This document shows, in pieces, positions 37,001 to 46,786 of a DNA stretch of 60,000 nucleotides. The notes below the pieces were generated by a model. The model was not told the origin of the DNA. It searched no databases and was given only the letters and a program-made list of their open reading frames with translations. The stretch is taken from the NCBI GenBank assembly GCA_030704615.1, contig CM060731.1:32180001-32240000 (forward strand). The letters run 5' to 3'. A program made the position numbers and the translations under genes. Within the stretch, counting starts at the first letter, position 1, and every line of letters begins with the position of its first letter. Source of the DNA: Takakia lepidozioides. Taxonomy: Eukaryota > Streptophyta > Takakiopsida > Takakiales > Takakiaceae.

Positions 37001-37593
37001 CTGTAAACTGCAGTTTTCTTACCAGAATCAGTAGGAGGAGACGAAGTCCTCGTAGGACTGAGAGGCCTTGGGTCTCGTGACCTAACGTCAGATGACAAGA
37101 GGGAATGCAGAGTTAAGCTTCCTGGCCTGTCACATGATTCACTGACCGAGCGAGCAGGTATCGTGGCATTCTTTGCAAGACGAGGAGATGTTACCTCATT
37201 CTTGGGGAGATACAGAGATTGAGCTTCTTTCCTTTGGGAATACAGAGATGACGCATCGGTCCTACCCAGATACGAAGATGGCGGTTCCTCATTCCTCCCA
37301 AGATATGGAGAGGGTGATTCTTCCCTCTTACCAAGATGTGGAGATGACGGTTCTTCTCTTCCACGAAGATTTGGAGATGGCGGCTCTTCTCTCCCACGAA
37401 GATATGGAGATGCTGGTTCTGCTCTGCTACCAGTATACGGAGATGGTAATTCTTTTCTTGGGGAGGGATCCTGGTGGCCCGCGTTGTAAAGAGCCTGACT
37501 TAGAGCTTCAAGCTCCTTCAAAAGCTGCCCACCTGAGTCCTGCCTGCGTGCACTTCCCCGTGCCGACGGGGACGTAGGGGCGGAGCTCACCAT
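31010..37593 (-). CDS. PMI1-like: PLASTID MOVEMENT IMPAIRED1-like protein, copy B (degenerate LysM)
   Basis: Four exons on the minus strand: 37593-35754, 35328-34570, 32912-32333, 32168-31010. Splice sites and phases match copy A exactly, exon 3 is 580 nt in both, and the sum of 4,338 nt is an open frame of 1,445 aa, so this copy is intact. The order is the same: N-terminal SAPTSPS and LLKELEALSQALYNAG, a short version of the 11-aa repeat (about 8 units), the NT-C2 domain at about residues 254-416, acidic exon 2, and the conserved PMI1 C-terminal blocks. The terminal LysM begins normally (QKGESLWSI) but the central helix/strand (the EVAALNPHI part of copy A) is missing and the end reads NPDVTFGDTSSRRR, so the fold is probably lost. 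Intron 2 (34569-32913, 1,657 bp) carries a LINE fragment. Confidence 0.92.
33500..34545 (+). mobile_element. LINE 3' fragment inside intron 2 of PMI1 copy B
   Basis: The plus strand (antisense to the host gene) has a 264-codon frame (33560-34354) that is the C-terminal region of a non-LTR retrotransposon polyprotein: VEYRSAIWVDNSN at the end of the reverse transcriptase region, then FKVRWWGQLQHM, ENEVRQKTSQNLFPVCDMGE, and a CX2CX7HX4C knuckle (CPLCGQSEDSIHFLIHCPGF). It is 5'-truncated, as is usual for LINEs. The 3' untranslated tail runs to about 34545, within about 30 bp of the host splice donor. Intron 2 of copy A lacks it, so it arrived after the duplication (or was lost from A). A relative is scrambled at 57.1-57.9 kb. 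Confidence 0.8.
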
Positions 37594-38312
37594 ACTGACC
37601 CCTTAACAATCCTGTATTTGCTCCTTATCCAACTCACCTCCCACCTTGATCGACATTCCATTGCCCTCTCTCCCTCCGATTCCGCTCTGCTCCCATATAA
37701 CCTTCCACCGTCTCCACACAACTCCAAGTAGTTCTTTGTCGACAGAACCAACCCCGGTCTTGAAGATGCTCTTTCTGGCCAACGCTGTTGAATGCTACCC
37801 TACTCCACTGTGTCTGAACAGCGATGATCGCATGAGCCTCTCCGCACACCCAGCGAAGTACGAGCTGCTGATTGTTCTGGAACACAACCCTTATTACCGC
37901 CACAGCGCCACATTCAAAGCTCGCCCACCATCGTCTGACCCACCCCCATCTACAGCACAGTACGAGCTGAGATCGTGAGACGGAGCTGCATCAGAGCATT
38001 GGAAGCCATGGCAGAAATTGGGTACCTGCACTGGTGGCTTGCTCGGTGTGCACAGGAGACAACACGGCTTTGAACAAAGGCTCACATGCTCAACGACCCT
38101 GCCTCACGTTCCCCGACTAAAAACAAACCACTCGACCCCAACCCCGCCCTGTTTCTTTGCTTTGTTTATATTTGCTTTGGGGATGTCGAGTGTCGGCAAA
38201 CCCCCGCACTGACTTCCAACACAAGAATGTCGTGACTAGACTTTTATAATCCTATCATCCTTCTCATCCGCGATGACACCCTATTTGGAGATACCTATTT
38301 CGAGGTAAGTAC
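37594..38312. promoter_or_regulatory. 5' leader and promoter region of PMI1 copy B
   Basis: CT-rich leader sequence precedes the ATG at 37593. Patches align with the leader of copy A, so the duplication included non-coding upstream DNA. No individual regulatory element could be assigned. The distal end holds the hAT target duplication GTAAGTAC (38305-38312). Confidence 0.4.
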
Positions 38313-39109
38313 CAGTGTTGGCCGGGTATGGCATCTAGACATGCATACCCGGCGGTTATCTGCCGGTTATGCACATATGCATACCCGGAAAGTGCAGCCC
38401 CCAAGGAACCGGCTATGGAAGGAACCGGCAAAAGCCATCCAGCTTCCTAACCGGCTAGAGAACCGCATTGTGATTATAAGGGTGTTATACCCGGAGGAGC
38501 AGGATCCGGAGCAAATGGGGATGGCGTAGCGGCGGTTCTACATAATATAGGTATAGGGGTTGGTGATGGTAGTTAAGATTATTGCAGATGGACATATCCT
38601 GATTATGTCTTACTAGTAACCATACGCTTACAATGGTTGGGGAGATTAGGTGCACAACATTGAGGATGCCCAAGTAAATAGGAAATTAATTAGTTGGGCT
38701 TTTGGCTAGTTATAAACTTGGTGTATTACAGGGGCAGCCTGAAGGCAATAGATAGATTATAGGGGTTGAACGTTTGAACCCGAGACCCACAGACCAACCC
38801 ACGAGTGGCTTACCACCATGCCACAGCCCCCTTGTGTACTTTCACACATACACAAAAATGCTAGAGAAAGTAAAAATATAAAATGGATGAATCCCATAAC
38901 CGGTACCATGGAACCGGCAATTTTTAAGATGGCATAGCCGGTGGATTGAGAACCGGACAAGAAAAAATTCATGTGTTTAATGAGAACCTGTAACAGATAT
39001 GTTTTTCAAACCTATTGATATACCCTGCCCCGGCCATCCATTTTTTTCAAGGAGTAGGCCATAACCAGGACCGGAAGAGGGCTCAAAACATGGTACCCGG
39101 CCAACACTG
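38313..39109. mobile_element. non-autonomous hAT element (MITE) with 8-bp target duplication
   Basis: The ends are inverted repeats of CAGTGTTGGCCGGGTA (left 38313-38328; right ends at 39109). They are flanked by perfect direct repeats GTAAGTAC at 38305-38312 and 39110-39117, the 8-bp signature of hAT transposition. The 797-bp body has no transposase but many AACCGG/CCGGTT and TACCCGG words in both orientations, like the subterminal binding sites of hAT transposases. It shares the CAGTGTTGG end with the composite element at 5.68-7.13 kb, so they are related families. Confidence 0.85.
38765..38830 (-). other. tRNA-like promoter segment within the hAT MITE
   Basis: On the minus strand an A-box-like TGGCATGGTGG (plus 38813-38823) is followed about 30 bases on by a B-box-like GGGTTCAAACG (plus 38771-38781). 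This is the spacing of a tRNA gene or SINE head. No cloverleaf with good arms was built, so it is a relic or a SINE fragment rather than a functional tRNA. Confidence 0.4.
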
Positions 39110-39117
39110 GTAAGTAC

Positions 39118-40840
39118 GTAAGTACCATACGACATTTGCCAAGCATTTGCACAAAGAACCTCCCTACTAGACACAGACCTTTCTCACCTTGCAAATACAT
39201 GCAGTGCTGGTCACCACAATCACAACTTGTCTACCTTGCACCACTAGTAGGTAACACCGTTGACTCCCATGTTCTCTACATTTCCATTCTGCTCTTTTGA
39301 TTGATCACTCTCTCTCGTTGTGCCCTATTACATGAGAGAAATGATGTGCTATGTTCTACCAATGTTGGTCATGTAGAGATTTCTTGGTAGGGGGCAGGTG
39401 TGTACACTAGACAATGACATAGCATGTTGATTGTGGGCTAGGTTTGTACAAGTTCTTGTTGTAGATGTGAGAAATTGCTTCAAAACATATGGAGGGACAT
39501 CATGTGACAAATTTGTGTGAATTTGCACTGATTGAGAAGCATGTTCTGCCGGTGTTTGGAATGTTGTGCGAAGTTCTTGAACTTCCATAAGTAATGGAAA
39601 GCCCTGTAAATGAAGCCTGATGACTTCTTTGCGCAACTTTTTTATCAACTCCATGGCCATTTGCAAATTCAGACATCTTTCTATCGAATTCCCCAATCAA
39701 ATCCTCTACTTGGGTTACCACTTCCACATGAATTGAAGCAAATGCCTAACATCTACAATTTTCTTAGATCTCATCTTGCCAAATCTATCCATCCTTCAGA
39801 CAGGTAGCATAATAGAATCAGATTTACCACTGCAACTTGAATGTCTTGGGTTGACAGCTCATCTGTCTGTTTGTCTAGGGTTATGAGTTCCCCCTATGGA
39901 GCATGCACCTCATCATCTGCTCCACTCACATCCATGTGTGAACCATAGAAGCACTTTCATGTGCATAAGGAAAAGCACTTGTCTCCAAGTCAGTCGTGCA
40001 CCCAATGTACAAATCTCTCCCACCCTCTAATAGGGCCCACCCCCGAAAGGGGGCAGTAGCCGTGAGGCGAAGTGGCTCTTAGTTACGCCATCTTCGGCCG
40101 AAGTCTTCTCTCTCTCTCCCACCCTAAACCCTTAAACAAAGGTGTTTGCTCATTGAAGAATAAATACATTTCCACTCTGACTCATTCACCATGGTGACAC
40201 CATAGATGTGTTTTGAAATGTATGTAGATAAGATCACAACATTTGAGTTTGTTTTAGTTTGTTTTAGAGGCAGTAAAAGAGAGGTGTATTAGTGAACCAT
40301 GCCCATATGTTGTGCAAGAATCACTAAGCATTCACTGGTCGTCATGTTCACTAAGAACTTCATAAAACGGAGCACACTATCAAAGCCATGGACTCTGACT
40401 CCGTTGCTTGCACAAGTCCTCCAGAACATCGTTAATGCTTGTAACCTTCCTCTTTTCAAGAAGACGACACACTCTAAGGTCCATTTAAACCCAAAATGTT
40501 ATATTCCCTCAAAAAATAGAGTTCCATATCGAGAGACGCACGCTTGTCTTTGTCGCATTCTCTATGGGGACTGAGAAACCCTACAGGACGAACGATATCT
40601 ATGTGCACAAGCACTTGCGGCGCAAATAGTTCACGATAGTCCACGCCAACCTACTCCATCTATCCACATGTGTCTTCGTAGGAGTCTTATGCTAGGCCGG
40701 GGAGGAGAATATTTTCGTGTAGCCCAATCTCTTGCTCCTCACCCCAGCACTGCCTTTGGCTGATACTTATATCAAAGCTTTAATGGAGAGTCTTTACCCC
40801 ACCGCAGTCGACCTGTCGCGAACAACATCCTCCCCTTCTT
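39118..40840. other. intergenic, no gene assigned
   Basis: A minus-strand pair of overlapping frames (39349-39727) encodes Lys/Glu-rich peptide without a recognised motif. Near 40030 there is a short perfect hairpin, CCCCCGAAAGGGGG. Nothing else supported. Confidence 0.4.
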
Positions 40841-41720
40841 TGTGGAGGAATTTGAACCTACAGATGGGGACCTTCAATTAGATCGCAATATTTTTATACG
40901 GACATTCACTCGTAGCTCTCATCTTGCAGCAGTCGGTCCATCTGGATCGGTGTATAAACATCTTTGTGACTGTTTCAATCCACAAAACTCACCGATGGCT
41001 TTTCCCAGTTGTTCCAAGTTTGTTCTTTCATTGCGATTGGACAGTTATCTACCCCAGTAGTTCCTAGAATACAGGTGGGATTTGTCCTATAGCAGTGGGG
41101 GGAGGTTCTGTATTGTTTGGTGAGTGGCTCTATTTGCATCCAATTTCGAGATGTATTTTCTTTTCACTTCTCTCCGCATCAATTTAGGGTCACTACCCTA
41201 GGTGGTTGTGAAGTAGTGGTGCATGACATTCAGGCTTCCCTTTAATTTCATCCAGACTAGGTTGTCCTTCAGGTCGTCACAGACTCTACTGCCTTCCTGG
41301 GTAGCTGGACCTTAGTCGCTCTAGCCTTGGCATCTCAGTTTTTGTGTCAGCAACGACATTTCCTCATGGATGTGGTTGCCCACATCGCCGATGGTTCCTT
41401 AATGCCCTTCCAACAAGTTACATCTTCATTCCGCACGGGATCTCCTCCCAATACAAGCACCAACTTGTCTGCCACCTTCCGAATAGTTGGTCACTTGAGG
41501 CCTGAAGCATTTACATGATACCATCATTGGAACGCGCGCGTCGGCACTCGTTTTCTAGCATGCTTTCCGATGCTCCTTCGGATACACATCGGGCCAAACT
41601 TCTCTCTTCAAGCGCTAGGCCTGGAGCAAGCGTGTGGCTTACGGTACGACCAACTATTGCACCCTTCCCTATGTCATCTGCTATATTTACCACATTCTTT
41701 CGAGTTAGATTTGGTCTTAA
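40841..41720 (+). mobile_element. decayed LINE fragment, same family as at 10.06-10.53 kb
   Basis: The start of the plus-strand frame reads FEPTDGDLQLDR...SGSVYKHLCDCFNPQNS, resembling the region before the reverse transcriptase in a LINE family with YEHL(R)DCFHP-type motifs. After many stops the C-terminal motif follows near 41530-41715 (SARPGASVWLTVRPTIAPF...FFRVRFGL), matching the fragment at 10.4-10.5 kb on the opposite strand. The reverse transcriptase core between them is mostly deleted. It ends abruptly where copia sequence begins. Confidence 0.5.
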
Positions 41721-43310
41721 GGCAGGGGTTGACTTCAAGGAAACGTTCAGCCCAGTAATCAAATTCTATTCTATAAGAGTGGTGCTTGCCATAGCGGCTG
41801 TTGAAAGACATTATAAATATCACGCAATTTGACGTGTGTACAACCTTCTTGTACGGTGAGATTGAAGAGGAAATATATATGACCCAGCCCATGGGTTTTG
41901 AGAATCTCGAGGAGGCTGGTAAAGCTTGTAAGCTGCACAAAGCACTATATGGCTTGCGGCAATATTTGTCTAGAGTCCGAAATCGAAAGTTTACTTCATT
42001 CCTCACAGAGTACAATCTGGTGGCATAAGTTGTTGATGGGTGTGTGTATTACATCACCTCTCTTCCATGTATAATTATTACCATCTTTGTAGATGATGGA
42101 AGAACGTGCAGCGTTAAGGATGAACAGATTGAGCACATCCTTTCTTACATGGGAAAAACCTTCCACATTACAACAGGGTATCCGGAGGTTTATGTTGGGC
42201 TGCACATCATGCGAGTGAGAGAAGATCATTTAATTCACATTGATTAGTCCAGGTACATCTGGTCGAAGCTGAAGAAGTATGGTTACGACAATTACATCTC
42301 GGTAGCTAGTATTGACTGATCCAACCACACCGCTCTCGGACAGGTCAAACGGGAGTGGAAGGGAACCCCTTGGATAATTGAGTTTGACATTGCAAAATGT
42401 CACGACACCATCTGTCGTGAAAAGTTAGTGGATATCATGTCGACGATTATTGATGACTATAGGTTCTTCGACACATTGCATGGGATGTTCAATGCGGCCA
42501 AGATAGTAGAAATAGATATTAGAAACCTGGGCATTCCACAAGGAAATACGCTTTCACCTTTGCTATGCAAAACGTCTCCAACCTGTCCAAGCACATAGAG
42601 ATGGAAGCCTGGAGGATTCGAGAAAATTTCCATAAAAGTCCATTATCAGGAGCTTGCAGTTCATTCAATTACTTGGGACACGAGCCGACATCTCATACTC
42701 CGTCGCACTGCATACAGGAAAGTTCGCATCCAACCCTCAGATACCCAATGTCTCAACTTTAATTTGAGGCGCATCATGAAATATTTGCGGGGAACGGCCT
42801 CGATGATGAGCAAGTGGGAGCAGTATGAAGCAGGTGTTGCATGCATATTGTGACATATGGATCTTGATGATAGAAAATCGCGATCCGGATTTGTATTAAT
42901 GCTCAATGGGGAACCAGTCTTGTGGGGGTCTCAAAAGCAGGGGTGCAGTACTGCCGAGAGTACGACTGAATCAGATTACGTTGCAGCGCACTTAACAACA
43001 TAGAAAATTATTTGGATGAGGAGATTGCTTGCTGATCTTGGATACCCCTAGCAGGACCAACATCACTGTATAGTGACAATCAAGCGGCCACCAGACTAGT
43101 AAATATCCAAAATTCCACCGTAGACCCAAGCAGTACATTGACATTGATAAGTATCACATCATTCGTGAGGCGCATGAAAACAAGGAAATTTCTCTTTTCT
43201 ACATCAGTATCAACGATCAGGTAGCCAACCTACTCATCATAGCTCTGCCGCGAAATAAGTTTGAGAGGCTTCGAGGACTACTTGGTATGACCGCTGCAAA
43301 CTAGTTGAAT
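41721..43310 (+). mobile_element. decayed Ty1/copia retrotransposon (RT and RNase H)
   Basis: Plus-strand frames give the copia reverse transcriptase series: GVDFKETFSPVIKFYSIRVV, DVCTTFLYGEIEEEIYMTQP, CKLHKALYGLRQ and FVDDG (from the YVDD active site), then SRYIWSKLKKYGYDN, and, further on, IMKYLRGTASM and the RNase H part SGFVLMLNGEPVLWGSQ with STAESTTESDYVAA. Many stops and frameshifts. No LTRs recognised. A foreign reverse-transcriptase fragment interrupts it at about 42315-42640. Confidence 0.75.
42315..42640 (+). pseudogene. group-II-intron/mitochondrial-type reverse transcriptase fragment nested in copia
   Basis: Between two colinear copia blocks lies a frame reading WKGTPWIIEFDIAKCHDTI, EKLVDIMSTIIDDYRFF and NLGIPQGNTLSPLLC. 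The FDI-K-C-D-I and GxPQGxxLSPLL motifs are those of group-II-intron-encoded reverse transcriptases/maturases, not of copia (which has DVKTAFLNG at the same place). A likely source is organellar DNA inserted in the nucleus, or a related nuclear RT gene. Only about 80-100 codons are present. Confidence 0.6.
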
Positions 43311-44036
43311 AAATCAATCTCTCTGCGAGTGGGATTATAGGTAGTATTTCACTTTGAGTAAATACGGACGCATCGACATTGACTGCAAGTAGCGGGAAAC
43401 ACCCATGTGGCAAGGGCATCATCATGAACCGGACAAGTGGTTAGTTGTGTAGTATGGCACTTTCCATGCAAATGCTACAAAGCTTCTGTAGCAGAGGCTG
43501 GGTAGCGCGTGAGCAGCACAAGGGCATATTCTCCAAATTTCCGTGAAATTTCCACAACGAAACGAAATTGACGAAACTAATAATTATGCGAAACTAACAC
43601 ATAAAGAACAAGTAGCTCCTATACTTGATGAACATGTTACCCTATAGGCGTGGTTTTTTCTCCGTAATGCACTGCCGTGCGCATCACGATGACGTGGCAG
43701 GTTTTGATTGCGTACGAGGAGGTCTGCTATTTCCTGTAGCATGTGTCCTCCTTTTCATCTCGTATTTTGTGTCATTCGTGTGTCCTTTATGATGTGACAA
43801 GGCTGAAAGACCTACTCAGCAAATCACTTTATGATGCACAGCTCCTGCTATGGCCTGTAGCGGCCGCGCTCCAGTGCGCTACCTAGTACATAACAGGCGC
43901 GAGAGTGGGTGGGGAGGCTTCACCTCAAATTTAAGGTCCTCGCCCATGGATAATTTCGCACGGCGAAACTCTGTACCAACCAACCTGAGAAGAAATCACA
44001 CTGTAGCTGAAAGGATGAATATGTCACTTTTAAAGT
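43311..44036. other. unassigned repeat-rich flank
   Basis: No coding sequence recognised between the copia remnant and the 85-bp direct repeats. Confidence 0.4.
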
Positions 44037-44567
44037 TGTCGTGCGCATACGTATCGCTACACAACTACATCGTTGTCCAAACTACACCACACATATATGC
44101 ACAATAAAGTAGTCTGCCACAATGATTGAAAACTAGAAACACACTGTTGACACAAGAAACATGAAAACCAACACCATCACTCATCACTCTTTAAAATAGA
44201 AGTCGAGCCAGGGGCACCCCAAGCTATGGGGACTCCACCCCACAACAACCTATTCTCCCTACATAGCACACTCAGATTCTAAAGCGTGAAGGAGCTCGGT
44301 CGTGCAGGCTCAACTCGAGAGAGATGACCTGCGCGACTGACGCTCTCGTGAAGATAAGATGGTTCAGGTGTCAAGCTCAAACTTGACACCTGACTTAATA
44401 CTTGAACTAAATCCAAGTGTTAAATACAAATAACTAGTTTTATTCTAGTTAGTTTCACACTGTGTTTATTTAACTTGACAGCTGTCGTGCGCATACGTAT
44501 CGCTACACAACTACATCGCTGTCCAAACTACACCACACATATATGCACAATAAAGTAGTCTGCCACA
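44037..44567. repeat. pair of 85-bp direct repeats with TGT...ACA ends
   Basis: Bases 44037-44121 and 44483-44567 are identical except one T/C difference, begin TGTCGTGCGCATACG and end TCTGCCACA. The TG..CA boundaries are LTR-like. The right copy abuts, on the minus strand, a purine-rich tract (CTAGGGGGGCGAT, complement of 44568-44580) that fits a polypurine tract, so the right copy may be the start of the 3' LTR of the Ty3 element, with a partial internal duplication. Alternatively the 531-bp unit is a TRIM-like miniature LTR element, but no target duplication or primer site was found. Confidence 0.55.
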
Positions 44568-44836
44568 ATCGCCCCCCTAGCTGGTGGATAGGTCCCTCTA
44601 ACTCCAGATAGTTACAAGATGTAATAGCCACAGCCGTACTAAGTCCTCTATCACTGTCCCTATTGTACTCAAACTCTATAGACCAAGAGGCCGGGTACAA
44701 GAGTAGCCCCATCGTTAGTCGTCGTCTTGCAATCTGTGAACTTGAGCCAAGATCTCGTGTGTTCAAGGTCTCATAGTAGCTTGGCCTTGCATTTCTTGTT
44801 AGCCTTCCATGGTTGTATCCACTCCCACTATCCAAT

Positions 44837-45113
44837 GCAATGTGGACATAACCAATCCCCATCCGGAACCATCTCAAAGAGGTGGAGTCAAGCATCCCAT
44901 ATGCCAACCTCTAGAGCATCGATCACACACCAGCATGGTGGCTGCCCCTCTAGCAGACCCACACAACATGCACTTCAAACTTGCAGATACCACTGTCAGG
45001 TTTGGGTCAATCCTGCCATCGACATTTGGAAGGTGACATGGCGCACAATTACGCACATGGTCCTTCCAAGTTATGCCATCCCGACCCTCCAAGATCAAGA
45101 CGCCTGAGGGCAA
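44837..45113 (-). pseudogene. integrase C-terminal extension with a PHD finger
   Basis: After the integrase C-terminal part comes CMLCGSARGAATMLVCDRC, then SRGWHMGCLTPPL and, after a one-base frameshift at about 44872, VPDGDWLCPHC. This is a complete Cys4-His-Cys3 PHD-finger pattern (44972-44837), including the conserved Trp two residues before the last Cys pair. PHD fingers commonly bind histone H3 tails. In this position chromoviruses carry a chromodomain. The frameshift makes this copy non-functional as it stands. Confidence 0.8.
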
Positions 45114-45160
45114 GACCTCTCAAACCCTCAAAATAACACGTCCTGCAGTCACATCCAAGG

Positions 45161-46081
45161 TCATAAGAGCAGTCTGCTGCAGATAGACATAGTCACCAGG
45201 ATTGAATCTCCGAACCCCAGGACGAAGCCTCCACCACGTATGGTAGCATACCTCAACGTATCACGATGTTGTGCAATGGCAAGGTTCTCGAAAGCCATTG
45301 GCATGACTTTCTTGAACAACTCTGCACGCTGATCACATGCACGTGCCCACACGTCCGGATCGTCGAGATTAAGAACTGTAGCAGCTTCTCTACGAATGGA
45401 TGTAGGCAAATCCGGCTCTCGGCCAAAGAGAAGAAAGTATGGTGAGAAGGAGGCAAGTGATGCTTGCTTGCTGAACCTGTAGCCCATGGCTAACCAGGGT
45501 AATTGAAGTTCCGAATCTCCTAGGTGTCCCTTCTGCAAGCCATACTTGCGCAAACCCTTCTTTATTGTCTGAACAACTCTCTCTGCCAAGCCATCGGCCT
45601 CAGGATGATCCCGAGAAGTGGTACGGTGGTCTATCAAGGCCTTGTCACACAAAGCCTGAAACTCCCCCAAGAACTCTCTCCCTTGGTCCGTGAGTACCTC
45701 AGCTGGAGCACCAAAGCGGCTAAGTACACAATCCAAGAACGCATACTCGATCCACTTGGAGAAGTGCTCCACCATCACCAAAACGTACTTGTTGTGACGC
45801 ATGGTCAGTGGCAATGGCCCTGCGAAGTCAAGACTCCACCTGTAGCCCAATCCCATGATCGGAAGAGGGTGCAATTGTGGAGTAGGGGCGTTGAATGAAG
45901 CACGCACCCTGTCACACACCATGCACCTAGCCACAAATTGTTGCACCTCTGTGTGCATACCACGCCACCAATACTGCCCCTGCAGTAGACTATGAGTGCG
46001 TCGCACCCCAAAATGCCCCAACTCCTCATGGGCATGCCGCACTAACCGTGCCCGCTGTGTTAGGTGAGGCACAATCCTCAC
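45161..46081 (-). pseudogene. Ty3 integrase
   Basis: Same frame as RT and RNase H. The zinc-binding HHCC part is HAHEELGHFG...CMVCDRV; the catalytic core has WSLDFAGPLPLT, LTDQGREFLGEF and HPEADGLAERVVQ (D, D, E). A deletion of about 25-30 residues seems to lie between the first Asp and FLDCVLSRFG compared with typical integrases. A frameshift near 45240 moves the C-terminal part (RRFNPGDYVYLQQT) into another frame. Confidence 0.85.
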
Positions 46082-46138
46082 TCAACCATCCTCCCACACT
46101 CGGAGCAGGTGTGTCCCCTCCCACTTGAACCTCTTGGC

Positions 46139-46768
46139 TCATTGTAGGATCTGATCCCTCTCCTTGGCAGTCACAGTGGCTGCAGTGTCTCCAGTGCGGA
46201 GGTAGTCCAACACAACTGAATCCTCATGTATATCTTTGGCGCCACCTTGCTCATTGCTGGCCTCAGGGTCCTCAAACACTTGATCTATAGTCATCCCTGT
46301 TGCAGGTCCAACCTGGCCTTCCGCTGCCAAGATACACAGAAATACAGATGCATGCCATCCGGGCACCATCTCCTCGTCCGTCTCACCATGCCACCGAGCT
46401 CCAGTGTCATCCTGTTGGCTCGTGCATGGATTGCGACTCAACCCATCTGCATTGCGATTGACCAAACCCGGTCGGTGCACAACCTGAAAGTCATATTCTT
46501 GGAGGATGAGTGCCCACCGTACAAGCTTCCCCGTAAGCTTGTCTGACTCCATCAACCACTTGAGTGGTTGGTGATCCGTGACAAGGGTGAAGAGATTGCC
46601 GTATAGATAGCACCTGAAGTGTGCCACGGCCCACACTGCAGCTAAGCATTCTCCCTCATATGAGCTATATTTAGACTCTGCAGCATTGTTCGAGCGGCTA
46701 GCATAAGCCACTACGAACTCCCTTCCCTCATCATCCACCTGTGTGAGCACCGCTCCAAGCCCCAACAT
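46139..46768 (-). pseudogene. Ty3 RNase H
   Basis: Same frame as the RT. LHTDWSMLGLGAVLTQ, AYASRSNNAAESKYSSYEGE and LVTDHQPLKWLM give the D-E-D residues of RNase H, which degrades the RNA strand during reverse transcription. A linker follows, then TGA and a second TGA before integrase. Confidence 0.85.
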
Positions 46769-46786
46769 GCTCCAATCCGTATGCAG

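Noticed and set aside
45524-45898. Plus-strand frames opposite the integrase
   Set aside because: They are shadows of the integrase frame and have no motif of their own.
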